A stretch of 43,329 nucleotides of DNA, from the NCBI GenBank assembly GCA_003223555.1, contig QHVM01000018.1, forward strand, positions 14,806 through 58,134, given 5' to 3'. The notes beneath the pieces are model-generated. The model did not search any database and had not been told where the DNA came from. It was given only the letters and a program-made list of their open reading frames with translations. Source of the stretch: Acidobacteriota bacterium. GTDB taxonomy: Bacteria; Acidobacteriota; Vicinamibacteria; Fen-336. This document shows, piece after piece, positions 8,403 to 19,028 of this stretch (position 1 is its first letter; each line of letters begins with the position of its first letter). A program made the translations under genes and the position numbers.

Positions 8403-8819
8403 CTATTGGCCCTTGCGGGGCTTGGCCGTCTTGCCGTCCGAGGCCTTGCCGGCGGGCTTGGTCTTGGTGCCGCCCGAGGCCTTGACGGGAGTCTTGTCGA
8501 ACGAGCGCACGTAGTGGGCGAGACCGACGATCTCCTCGGGCGTGAGCTGGCTCTTGAAGGGCAGCATCGCCGTGCCCGGGACGCCCTCGCCGATGACCTT
8601 GACCAGGTCCTCGATCTTGTCGCCGTGGGTCCACTTGCCGTCGACGAAGTTCAGCGGCTCGAGGGGTGAGTTGCCGTCGGCCATGTGGCACTGCTGGCAC
8701 TTCGCCTTGTAGAGGTCGAGGGTCGCTTCGCTCGGCTTGTAGGCGTCGGCCGACCAGGCCGCCGCCGCCCAGCCCAGGAACACGCCCACCATCGTGCCCA
8801 CCCGTGCTCGTTCGCTCAT
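8403..8819 (-). CDS. Secreted mono-heme class I c-type cytochrome
   Basis: This is a periplasmic electron carrier of about 138 aa. From ATG 8819 the N-terminus [20 protein letters not shown] is a Sec signal peptide with likely cleavage after WSA. The heme site is CQQCH, and the Met in GTAMLPFK is the probable sixth ligand. The C-terminal ~30 residues are a Lys/Gly/Thr-rich tail after the cytochrome fold. GTG 8849 gives a version ten residues longer with a less typical n-region, so I prefer 8819. It is the first gene of the cytochrome, TIM-barrel and nitrilase run. A likely job is accepting electrons from a periplasmic FAD sugar dehydrogenase such as the GMC enzymes in this window, but no direct link is visible. 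Confidence 0.9.
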   Translation of the reverse strand: MSERARVGTMVGVFLGWAAAAWSADAYKPSEATLDLYKAKCQQCHMADGNSPLEPLNFVDGKWTHGDKIEDLVKVIGEGVPGTAMLPFKSQLTPEEIVGLAHYVRSFDKTPVKASGGTKTKPAGKASDGKTAKPRKGQ

Positions 8820-8913
8820 TTGTCGGAGGCTATACCCGGCTTTGCGCACGGGTCAAGTGCGTGGCGCCGGTCCGTCGTGTCGGCGGGCCGGCGCGGCCAG
8901 GAGCGGGCGGTCT

Positions 8914-10098
8914 TCAGGCCGGGATGGCCGTGACCACCGCCGTGGTGTTGTGCCAGCCTTCGAGCTGGCCCTTGAACCGGGCGATCTCGCCGTAGGTGAG
9001 CAGGCCGGCCACCGGCACGCTGGGAAAGACCGAGCGGACGGCCTCGATCTCCTTCCCGAAGCCGCCGTTCAGGATCATGCCCCGGCAGACGCAGTCGAAC
9101 AGCACGACGGCGGCCGCCCGGCCGCCGCCCAGGTTGCGGTGCGCCTCCTCGGCCGCCCGGCGAGCGGCCGCCACCATCTGGGTGGGCTCGCCGTCCAGGA
9201 TCGACACGTGAGCGCCCTCGGGGATCTCCGCCGCGCAGGTGAGCGACCCGTCCGCCCCGACCGAGAGCGGCGCCCGGGCCTTCTTCAGGCCGTTGAACAT
9301 GTACACGCCCAGCTCGTTGGCGATGAGGAAGGGTCCGGCATTGGCCGGCGTGAGCGCGACGCCGCGTGACGCCGCGTACTCCTTGTAGACCTCGAAGGCC
9401 GGCCGGCCATCGAGCTGATGGACGACGTTGTGGGTGGCTCGCGTGACCCGCATGCGGGCCGTCGTCGGCTGGAGGCCGTGATCCACGCCTACCCCCCACG
9501 CCTTCTTGGAGAACGCGTGCAGGGCCGCGGCGGAGTCCTTGGCCGCCCGCCCGCGCCCGCCCACGTAGGTCGCCTGGAAGGCGCCGTCGTCGCCGGCCGC
9601 TCCGCCCACGACCTGCTGGAACGAGCCCGTTCCCTTCAGCACCTCCGTCACCAGTGTTTCCCCCGCTCCGTTGAGCCCGTCCACCAGGAGGACCGTGGTC
9701 GACATGGCGAGGCCCCATCCGGACGCCGCCTTGGCCGCATTGCCGAACCCGGCGCACAGCATCCTGGCCGCCGCGCCGGGATCCGCCTTCACGGCGGAAG
9801 CGGTGGAGAGGGCGACGGCGATCTCGTCGCTGGCCACCACGAGCGCGGCCACGCTTCCGCGGGTCAGCCCGCGCTCGGTGATCTCGCCCGCGGTGGAGCA
9901 CCCGAAGAAGGCCGCACCCGGCGCCTCCTTCTCGGCCGCCGCTAGCGCGACCGCCAGGTCGTGCCGGGGAGAGGCGAAGATCAGCCCGAAGGCCGGCTTC
10001 GAGATCCCGAGCGGGTTCAGGGCTTCCCGGACGGCTTCGGCGGCGGCGCTTCGGGTTTCGGCGGCGAGCGAGCGGCCGCTTCCGGCAACGGTCGACAT
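8914..10098 (-). CDS. Stand-alone FIST-domain sensory protein
   Basis: The 394-aa product is a FIST N-terminal plus C-terminal domain pair with nothing attached. FIST modules are proposed to bind small ligands in signalling proteins. Visible hallmarks are GAAFFGCSTAGEITERG in the N-terminal domain and VVLFDCVCRGMIL, then PVAGLLTYGEIA near the C-terminus. There is no signal peptide or membrane segment, so it is cytoplasmic. The start ATG 10098 has AAGGA about 11 nt upstream. It is transcribed divergently from xylA across a 232-bp gap, which makes a sensing role linked to sugar supply conceivable, but no output domain or partner is encoded next to it. The domain call is strong; the ligand is unknown. 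Confidence 0.88.
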   Translation of the reverse strand: MSTVAGSGRSLAAETRSAAAEAVREALNPLGISKPAFGLIFASPRHDLAVALAAAEKEAPGAAFFGCSTAGEITERGLTRGSVAALVVASDEIAVALSTASAVKADPGAAARMLCAGFGNAAKAASGWGLAMSTTVLLVDGLNGAGETLVTEVLKGTGSFQQVVGGAAGDDGAFQATYVGGRGRAAKDSAAALHAFSKKAWGVGVDHGLQPTTARMRVTRATHNVVHQLDGRPAFEVYKEYAASRGVALTPANAGPFLIANELGVYMFNGLKKARAPLSVGADGSLTCAAEIPEGAHVSILDGEPTQMVAAARRAAEEAHRNLGGGRAAAVVLFDCVCRGMILNGGFGKEIEAVRSVFPSVPVAGLLTYGEIARFKGQLEGWHNTTAVVTAIPA

Positions 10099-10176
10099 CG
10101 TCAGTTGTTCCTTTCCGTCGGAGGCAGGCGGGCACTATAGCAATGGCGATCATGCGCAGACGGTGTGCATCGTCAC

Positions 10177-10191
10177 CGGGCATTTTGCCCG
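10177..10191. promoter_or_regulatory. Short inverted repeat in the FIST-xylA divergent gap
   Basis: CGGGCA and TGCCCG form a perfect 6-bp stem around TTT. It lies about 80 bp upstream of the FIST start and 140 bp upstream of xylA. It could be an operator half-site pair or a small hairpin. There is no T-tract, so a terminator is unlikely. Confidence 0.3.
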
Positions 10192-10279
10192 CGAGATGAC
10201 CGACTCGTTCCGGAGCGACTCGAATCACGACTGCTGAACGATGTGGAGGCCTGAGGACCCGCCCGGCCGGAGGTCATAC

Positions 10280-10309
10280 TTGACCGCGTTCGCTCGTCGG
10301 AGCGATAGT
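10280..10309 (+). promoter_or_regulatory. xylA: Possible sigma-70-type promoter of xylA
   Basis: TTGACC (10280-10285) is followed after 18 bp by GATAGT (10304-10309), which matches TATAAT at four positions. Transcription would begin only about 15 nt before ATG 10331. A G-rich ribosome site, GAGGTGG, lies in that leader. This is read by eye only. Confidence 0.35.
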
Positions 10310-10330
10310 CGACCATCAAAGAGGTGGAGG

Positions 10331-11503
10331 ATGCCCGATCCCTACGCGCCCAAGAAGTCCGACAAGTTCACCTTCGGCCTGTGGACCGTGGGCAACCGCG
10401 GCCGCGACCCGTTCGGCGAGGCCGTCCGTGACACGATCCCGCCTGCCCGCATCGTCCAGAAGCTCTCCGAGCTGGGCGCCTACGGCGTGAACCTGCACGA
10501 CAACGACCTCGTGCCTTTCGGGGCGAGCGCCGCGGAGCGCGACCGCATCGTCCGTGACTTCAAGAAGGCGCTCGCCGATCACGGCATGAAGGTGCCGATG
10601 GCGACGACGAACCTGTTCTTCCACCCCGTCTTCAAGGACGGCGCCTTCACCGCCAACGACCCCAAGGTCCGCGCCTTCGCCGTCCAGAAGACGATGCGCT
10701 CGATCGACCTCGGCGTGGAGCTGGGGGCGACGGTCTACGTGATGTGGGGCGGCCGCGAAGGCGTGGAAGCCGACGCCTGCCGCGATGCGCGCGAGGCCAT
10801 CAAGCGCTACCGGGAATGCGTGAACTTCCTCTGCGAGTACGTCCTCGACCAGCGTTACGAGATGCGCTTCGCGCTCGAGGCCAAGCCCAACGAGCCGCGC
10901 AGCGACATCTACCTCCCCACCACCGGCCACATCCTGGCCTTCATCGAGACCCTCGACCACCCCGAGATGGTGGGTGTGAACCCCGAGGTGGCCCACGAGC
11001 ACATGAGCGGGCTCAACTTCTACCACTCGATCGCCCAGGCCATCGACGCGGAAAAGCTCTTCCACATCGACCTCAACGACCAGAAGCCGGGCCGCTACGA
11101 CCAGGACCTGCGATTCGGCAGCGAGAGCCTGAAGGGGATGTTCTTCCTGGTCAAGCTGCTCGAGGAGTCCGGCTACGACGGCTCCCGACACTTCGACTCC
11201 CACGCCTACCGCACCGAGGACGAGGAAGGCGTGTGGGAGTTCGCGCGCGGGTCCATGCGGAGCTACCTCATCCTCAAGGAGAAGGCGCGGCGCTTCGGGG
11301 AGGACCGGCAGATCCAGGCGATCCTGAAGGAGATCGGGGCGACGGGGAACGGCGACGACCCCTACGGTCTCGGCCGCTACGGGCGCGACACGGCGAGTCG
11401 GCTCAAGGACACGAGCTTCGAGGTGGACGCGCTCGCGCGCAAGGGACTCGGCTACGAGCGATTGGACCAGCTCGTAGTCGACCTGCTGCTGGGCGCGCGA
11501 TAG
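10331..11503 (+). CDS. xylA: Xylose isomerase (class I, actinobacterial type)
   Basis: XylA converts D-xylose to D-xylulose (and glucose to fructose) in the cytoplasm. The 390-aa product has the class I length. The catalytic pair is H56/D59 in [10 protein letters not shown], equivalent to His54/Asp57 of Streptomyces enzymes. Metal ligands follow in order: Glu in [10 protein letters not shown], Glu and His in NPEVAHEHM, the Asp cluster in [15 protein letters not shown] and Asp in [11 protein letters not shown] 10331 is chosen because GAGGTGG precedes it and the protein then starts [16 protein letters not shown] as usual; the frame extends to 10241 without similarity. Its kinase partner xylB is 11 kb away in another operon. 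The last 13 codons are echoed at 11608-11646 with only synonymous differences. Confidence 0.97.
   Translation: MPDPYAPKKSDKFTFGLWTVGNRGRDPFGEAVRDTIPPARIVQKLSELGAYGVNLHDNDLVPFGASAAERDRIVRDFKKALADHGMKVPMATTNLFFHPVFKDGAFTANDPKVRAFAVQKTMRSIDLGVELGATVYVMWGGREGVEADACRDAREAIKRYRECVNFLCEYVLDQRYEMRFALEAKPNEPRSDIYLPTTGHILAFIETLDHPEMVGVNPEVAHEHMSGLNFYHSIAQAIDAEKLFHIDLNDQKPGRYDQDLRFGSESLKGMFFLVKLLEESGYDGSRHFDSHAYRTEDEEGVWEFARGSMRSYLILKEKARRFGEDRQIQAILKEIGATGNGDDPYGLGRYGRDTASRLKDTSFEVDALARKGLGYERLDQLVVDLLLGAR
11465..11503 (+). repeat. Direct repeat copy 1 (xylA 3' end)
   Basis: These 39 bases encode the XylA C-terminus [12 protein letters not shown] plus stop. They match 11608-11646 at 35 of 39 positions. 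Confidence 0.9.
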
Positions 11504-11569
11504 CTCGCCGAGATCGGAATCAAGGCTGCGAGCGGAGCGGGATTCACTCCCGCGAAGCGAGCGGGGGTT

Positions 11570-11598
11570 CAAGGGGGCGCGCCGCTAGCGCCCCCTTG
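11570..11598. terminator. Strong GC hairpin downstream of xylA
   Basis: The arms CAAGGGGGCGC and GCGCCCCCTTG form a perfect 11-bp stem with a 7-nt loop. It lies 67 bp after the xylA stop and just before the duplicated xylA tail. No T-run follows, so it is either a stem-only terminator or a REP-like repeat. The preceding bases (GCGAGCGGAGCGGGATTCAC and on) look like part of a dispersed intergenic repeat. Confidence 0.5.
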
Positions 11599-11607
11599 CT
11601 CAAAGAC

Positions 11608-11646
11608 GACCAGCTCGTGGTCGACCTGTTGCTCGGCGCGCGGTAG
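11608..11646 (+). pseudogene. Remnant of a second xylA 3' end
   Basis: Thirteen codons here again read [12 protein letters not shown] and stop. The four differences from the real xylA end are GTA/GTG, CTG/TTG, CTG/CTC and CGA/CGG, all synonymous. This is the pattern expected of a diverged homologous gene under protein-level selection, not of a fresh copying error. The rest of the second gene is absent; a GC hairpin lies directly upstream. It has no start and is not functional. Confidence 0.65.
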
Positions 11647-11657
11647 CCGGACGACCC

Positions 11658-12467
11658 TCAGCCCTGCTTCAGCCCCAGCTTGGCCACCACCTCCGGCGGG
11701 CAGCCCTTCCAGTCGTAGGGCTGGTTCCCCATGAAGCCGAGGTCCTTGATGCCGATCTCGCTCGTGAAGAAGCCGGTGGCGGTCAGGTCGCGGAACAGGC
11801 TGAAGAACGCGATGCCGGCCGAGTACGCCGTGGCATGGCGCTCGGGCTCCTCGAGCGGCACCACGGTGGGCGGTCCGGCCATCCCGGTCTGCGGCGTGGG
11901 CGTCGGAGGCGAAGGCGGCTCCTTCTCGGGGTGACCGACGGCCGCGGCGCCCGCCTGCGCCGTCGGCTCCCGGCGGCCGATGTCCGGCCGGCCGCTCGGC
12001 TCGTCCTTGGGCGGGTAGGCGATGAGGTCGAGCACCTGCCGGCGCTGCTCGTCGGTGCAGTCGGCGAACCGCTTGTCGAATCGGCGGCTGCACTCGCGGT
12101 CGAGCCACATGAGCCCTCCGCGCAGGCGGGGCTGCACGCGCGAGCCCCAGAACGCCGCGTACTCGTCGACGTACTCGACGGTGCGGGCGTCGGTGGCGCT
12201 GCCCGACCGCTCGTCGCGCGGGATGATCATGTCGGCGAGGATGCGGGCCGCCTTCCACTCGTCCTCGCTGAAGAACTTGGGCACGTAGGCTCCCCTGGCC
12301 ACGGCCAGGGGAGGCGGAGCGGGCAGGCCCGTCACCGAGGGCGCCGGGGCCTGCTGCGGCGAAGCCGAACGCGCCGGCCCGGCCGCCGCCGCAACGGGCA
12401 GGCTGCCCAGCACCTTCAGGGCCATCCGCCGCGAGACGCCCTTCTTGACGTCGGGTGCGTCGCTCAT
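11658..12467 (-). CDS. Gluconate 2-dehydrogenase subunit 3-family small subunit with Tat signal
   Basis: This 269-aa protein resembles the small (gamma) subunit of membrane-associated FAD sugar dehydrogenases. That subunit carries the Tat signal for the complex and helps fold the FAD subunit. The N-terminus has VSRRMALKVLG followed by a hydrophobic stretch to ARSASP, a good twin-arginine signal. The core includes FFSEDEWKAARILADMIIPR, the family's opening helix, then TVEYVDEYAAFW. The C-terminal half has TGFFTSEIGIKDLGFMGN. A ~50-residue Pro/Glu-rich insertion lies between the two core parts. The start ATG 12467 is 11 bp after the stop of the GMC dehydrogenase gene, so the two are surely co-transcribed and form one periplasmic enzyme. 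Confidence 0.9.
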   Translation of the reverse strand: MSDAPDVKKGVSRRMALKVLGSLPVAAAAGPARSASPQQAPAPSVTGLPAPPPLAVARGAYVPKFFSEDEWKAARILADMIIPRDERSGSATDARTVEYVDEYAAFWGSRVQPRLRGGLMWLDRECSRRFDKRFADCTDEQRRQVLDLIAYPPKDEPSGRPDIGRREPTAQAGAAAVGHPEKEPPSPPTPTPQTGMAGPPTVVPLEEPERHATAYSAGIAFFSLFRDLTATGFFTSEIGIKDLGFMGNQPYDWKGCPPEVVAKLGLKQG

Positions 12468-12478
12468 CGCCGCCTCCT

Positions 12479-14167
12479 CTAGAGGTTCCCCTTCTTCAGC
12501 TCGTCCGCGATGTAGTCCGACGCCCGCCAGCCGACGGCCATGATGCTGAGGGTCGGGTTCTTGTCCGCGTTGGAGACGAAGCAGCCCCCGTCGGTGACGA
12601 ACAGGTTCTTCACGTCCCAGGCCTGGCAGAACTGGTTGAGCACCGACTTCTTAGGGTCGTCGCCCATGCAGGTCGTGCCCACCTCATGGATGATCTCCCC
12701 GCCCTTCTTGATGCCCCAGTCCTTCAGCGGCAGCTCCGGCCGCCAGACCTGGCCGCCCATCGCGTCGATCAGCTCCCAGAACGTCTCCTGCATGTGGCGG
12801 GCCTGCAGGATCTCGGCGTCTGCCCACTTCCAGTGGAAGCGCAGCACCGGGATGCCCCACTGGTCGACGACCTCGGGGTCGATCTCGCACCAGCAGTCGT
12901 CGTTGGGGATCATCTCCCCGCGGCCCGAGAAGCCGACGAACGCGCCGTACACGCTGCGGTACTTCTTCTTGAGGTCGGCCCCATAACCGCCCCCCACGAT
13001 GCGGTGGGCGCCCGAGAAGATGCCCGAGCCCGGCATGCCGCGCCCCCCCCACACCTCGATGTGGTACCCGCGCGGGAAGGGCATCTTCTTCTGATAGTTC
13101 CACCATGGCATGTAGAGGTGCATGCCGCCCACCCCGTCTTCGTTGTGCGCCGGCATGTCCATCAGGGCGGGGAAGAACCCGCCCACGCTCACGCCCACCG
13201 TGTCCATCAGGTACTTGCCCACCAGGCCGCTGGAGTTGGCCAGGCCGCCCGGGAAGCGCTCCGAACGAGAATTGAGCAGCAGCCGTGCCGACTCGCAGGC
13301 GCTGGCGCAGAGGACGACGACCTTGCCGCGGACCTGGACCTCCTGCCGCGTCTTGCGGTCGACGTAGGAGACGCCGGTCGCCTTGCCGGCGTCGTCGGTC
13401 AGCACCTCGCGGCACATCGCGTCGGTCCGGATCTCGAGGTTGCCGGTCTTGAGGGCGGGCGGAAGCAGGACGGTCGGCGAGGAGAAGTTGGAGCCGGTCG
13501 CGCACGAGCGGCCGCACTGGCCGCAGTAGTGGCAGGCCGGCCGGCCGTTGTGGTTGCGGGTGATGATCGACAGCCGGCTCGGGATGCAGGGGATGTGCAG
13601 CTTGTCGCACGCCTGCTTCACGAGCAGCTCGTAGCAGCGGGGGGCGGGCGGCGGGAGGAATACGCCGTCCGGCGTGTTCTCCAGACCTTCCTTGCTGCCG
13701 AAGACGCCGATGAGCGATTCCACCTTGTCGTAGTAGGGCGCGACGGCGTCGTAGGTCATCGGCCAGTCGAGGCCGAGGCCGTCGCGGCTGCGCGGCTTGA
13801 AGTCGTAGGGTCCCATGCGGAGCGAGATGCGGCCCCAGTGGTTGGTGCGGCCGCCGAGCATGCGCGAGCGCCACCACAGGAACTCCGTCTCGCGGGCGGT
13901 GGTGTACGGCTCTCCCTCCACGGTCCAACCGCCGTAGGAGGCGTCGAACCAGCCGAAGGGCTTCTGGGGCGTGCTGCCGCCCCGCAGCGGCGCGTCGTAG
14001 GGCCACTGGAACATCTTGGAGTCGCGGGCGGTGTCGAAGTTCGCCCCTGCCTCGAGCATCAGGACCCTGGCGCCGGCCTGACACAGAACCAGCGCCGTCA
14101 TGCCGCCGGCGGCGCCGGAGCCGACGACGATGGCGTCGTACACCTTCGGTTGCCGAAGGATCTGCAT
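12479..14167 (-). CDS. GMC-family FAD sugar dehydrogenase, catalytic subunit
   Basis: The 562-aa product oxidises an alcohol group of a sugar or glycoside using FAD. The N-terminal dinucleotide motif is [12 protein letters not shown]. The cysteine-rich loop ACHYCGQCGRSCATG resembles the [3Fe-4S]-binding region of bacterial FAD-glucose dehydrogenases. The C-terminal catalytic region is HEVGTTCMGDD, followed by NPTLSIMAVGWR. It has no signal peptide of its own; export would depend on the Tat signal of the next gene's product. Substrate candidates are glucosides (3-keto formation), gluconate or glucose. A paralogue is encoded at 36672. The start is ATG 14167. Confidence 0.92.
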   Translation of the reverse strand: MQILRQPKVYDAIVVGSGAAGGMTALVLCQAGARVLMLEAGANFDTARDSKMFQWPYDAPLRGGSTPQKPFGWFDASYGGWTVEGEPYTTARETEFLWWRSRMLGGRTNHWGRISLRMGPYDFKPRSRDGLGLDWPMTYDAVAPYYDKVESLIGVFGSKEGLENTPDGVFLPPPAPRCYELLVKQACDKLHIPCIPSRLSIITRNHNGRPACHYCGQCGRSCATGSNFSSPTVLLPPALKTGNLEIRTDAMCREVLTDDAGKATGVSYVDRKTRQEVQVRGKVVVLCASACESARLLLNSRSERFPGGLANSSGLVGKYLMDTVGVSVGGFFPALMDMPAHNEDGVGGMHLYMPWWNYQKKMPFPRGYHIEVWGGRGMPGSGIFSGAHRIVGGGYGADLKKKYRSVYGAFVGFSGRGEMIPNDDCWCEIDPEVVDQWGIPVLRFHWKWADAEILQARHMQETFWELIDAMGGQVWRPELPLKDWGIKKGGEIIHEVGTTCMGDDPKKSVLNQFCQAWDVKNLFVTDGGCFVSNADKNPTLSIMAVGWRASDYIADELKKGNL

Positions 14168-14205
14168 GCTCGGGTCCTCCTCAGGGGCTGGTCGGCGCCG
14201 GCATT

Positions 14206-17982
<3,777 letters not shown>

Positions 17983-18096
17983 CAGGTCCCGGGTGTGCCC
18001 GCGCAAGTGCCGTCGGAGCACGGCGGGCGAGCCGCGCCATCTTGGCACAGCGCCGACGAAAAATCATTGGCGCCCGGGCCGCGCGCCGGAAGGGTA

Positions 18097-18969
18097 CTAG
18101 AGGTCGAAGTGGACAGTGACGGTCAAGATCACGGGCACGGGCACGCCGTCCTTCAGCGTGGGGGTGTAGGCCCACTGCTTCACGGCGTCGATGGCCGCCT
18201 CGTTGAGGAGGGGAATGCCGCGCACGACCTTCACCTCCGTGACATGGCCCTGCCGGCTGACGATGCACTCCAGGACGATGCTGCCGTGCACCTTCGCCCT
18301 GGCTGCGATCTCGGGGTAGACGGGGCTCACGTGCTTCAGCTTCTTCGGCTCCTTGATCTCGCCGCCCACCCGCACCGGGACGACCGGCGGCGGCGGCTCG
18401 GTCCTCGCCGCCAGCACGCCGCCCACGATGCCGCCGGCGACTCCTCCGGCAACGCCGCCCGGCTCGCCGGCGGGCGCGCCGTCACCCGCGGGTCCGGGCT
18501 CAAGCGGGTCGGCCAACACCACCGGGTCGGGCACGTCGATCGGGGCCGTGAAGGCCGCCGCAGGGGGCGGGCTCGGCGGGACCGTGGGTCGTGGCGCGGA
18601 GGGTCGCGCAGCGGCAGGAGGTGCAGCCGGGGGCGGAGGCGGCGGCGTGACCATGGCCGGCCCGACGAAGAAGGCCCTGGCCTCCCGCGTCGGGACCGGC
18701 AGCGGCTCCGACATCAGCAGCGGCACCACGACCACCGCCACGAGAAGCCCCGCGTGGATCAGCAACGACGCCGGCCACAGCCACGACTTCGTCCGGGAAC
18801 CCGAAGGGGGACGACCACTCACCACCCTCGTCTCGATCCTGAGGTCCAGCTCCGGTCCAAGGTGGCGATCCTGGGCGTGCGAGGCCTGACGGCCGGACCC
18901 GGCCAGCATCCTCTCCCGGCGGATCTCCGCCAGCAGGACCCCCAACGGAGAAAGTACCGATTGCGCCAT
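18097..18969 (-). CDS. TonB-family energy transducer protein
   Basis: The 290-aa product anchors in the inner membrane and spans the periplasm. After ~60 cytoplasmic residues comes one membrane segment (LLIHAGLLVAVVVVPLL). A long Pro/Ala/Gly-rich linker follows. The TonB C-terminal domain begins near SPVYPEIAARAKVHGSIVLE and ends LTVTVHFDL. TonB proteins drive uptake through outer-membrane receptors, though many Acidobacterial members of this domain family have unknown partners. No intact receptor gene is present in the window; only a receptor-like C-terminal remnant at 24347 is seen. It is upstream of the kinase gene and divergent from the 19029 gene over 59 bp. The cytoplasmic N-terminal extension is longer than in typical TonB. 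Confidence 0.9.
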   Translation of the reverse strand: MAQSVLSPLGVLLAEIRRERMLAGSGRQASHAQDRHLGPELDLRIETRVVSGRPPSGSRTKSWLWPASLLIHAGLLVAVVVVPLLMSEPLPVPTREARAFFVGPAMVTPPPPPPAAPPAAARPSAPRPTVPPSPPPAAAFTAPIDVPDPVVLADPLEPGPAGDGAPAGEPGGVAGGVAGGIVGGVLAARTEPPPPVVPVRVGGEIKEPKKLKHVSPVYPEIAARAKVHGSIVLECIVSRQGHVTEVKVVRGIPLLNEAAIDAVKQWAYTPTLKDGVPVPVILTVTVHFDL

Positions 18970-18996
18970 GATCCTATCGCTTGAACAGACGACGCC

Positions 18997-19010
18997 ACCT
19001 CGGGCGAGGT
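18997..19010. promoter_or_regulatory. Inverted repeat between tonB-like and 19029 genes
   Basis: ACCTCG and CGAGGT form perfect 6-bp arms around GG in the 59-bp divergent gap. A shared operator is possible. I see no convincing promoter hexamers for either gene. Confidence 0.25.
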
Positions 19011-19028
19011 TCCGTCTAGACTCGGGCA

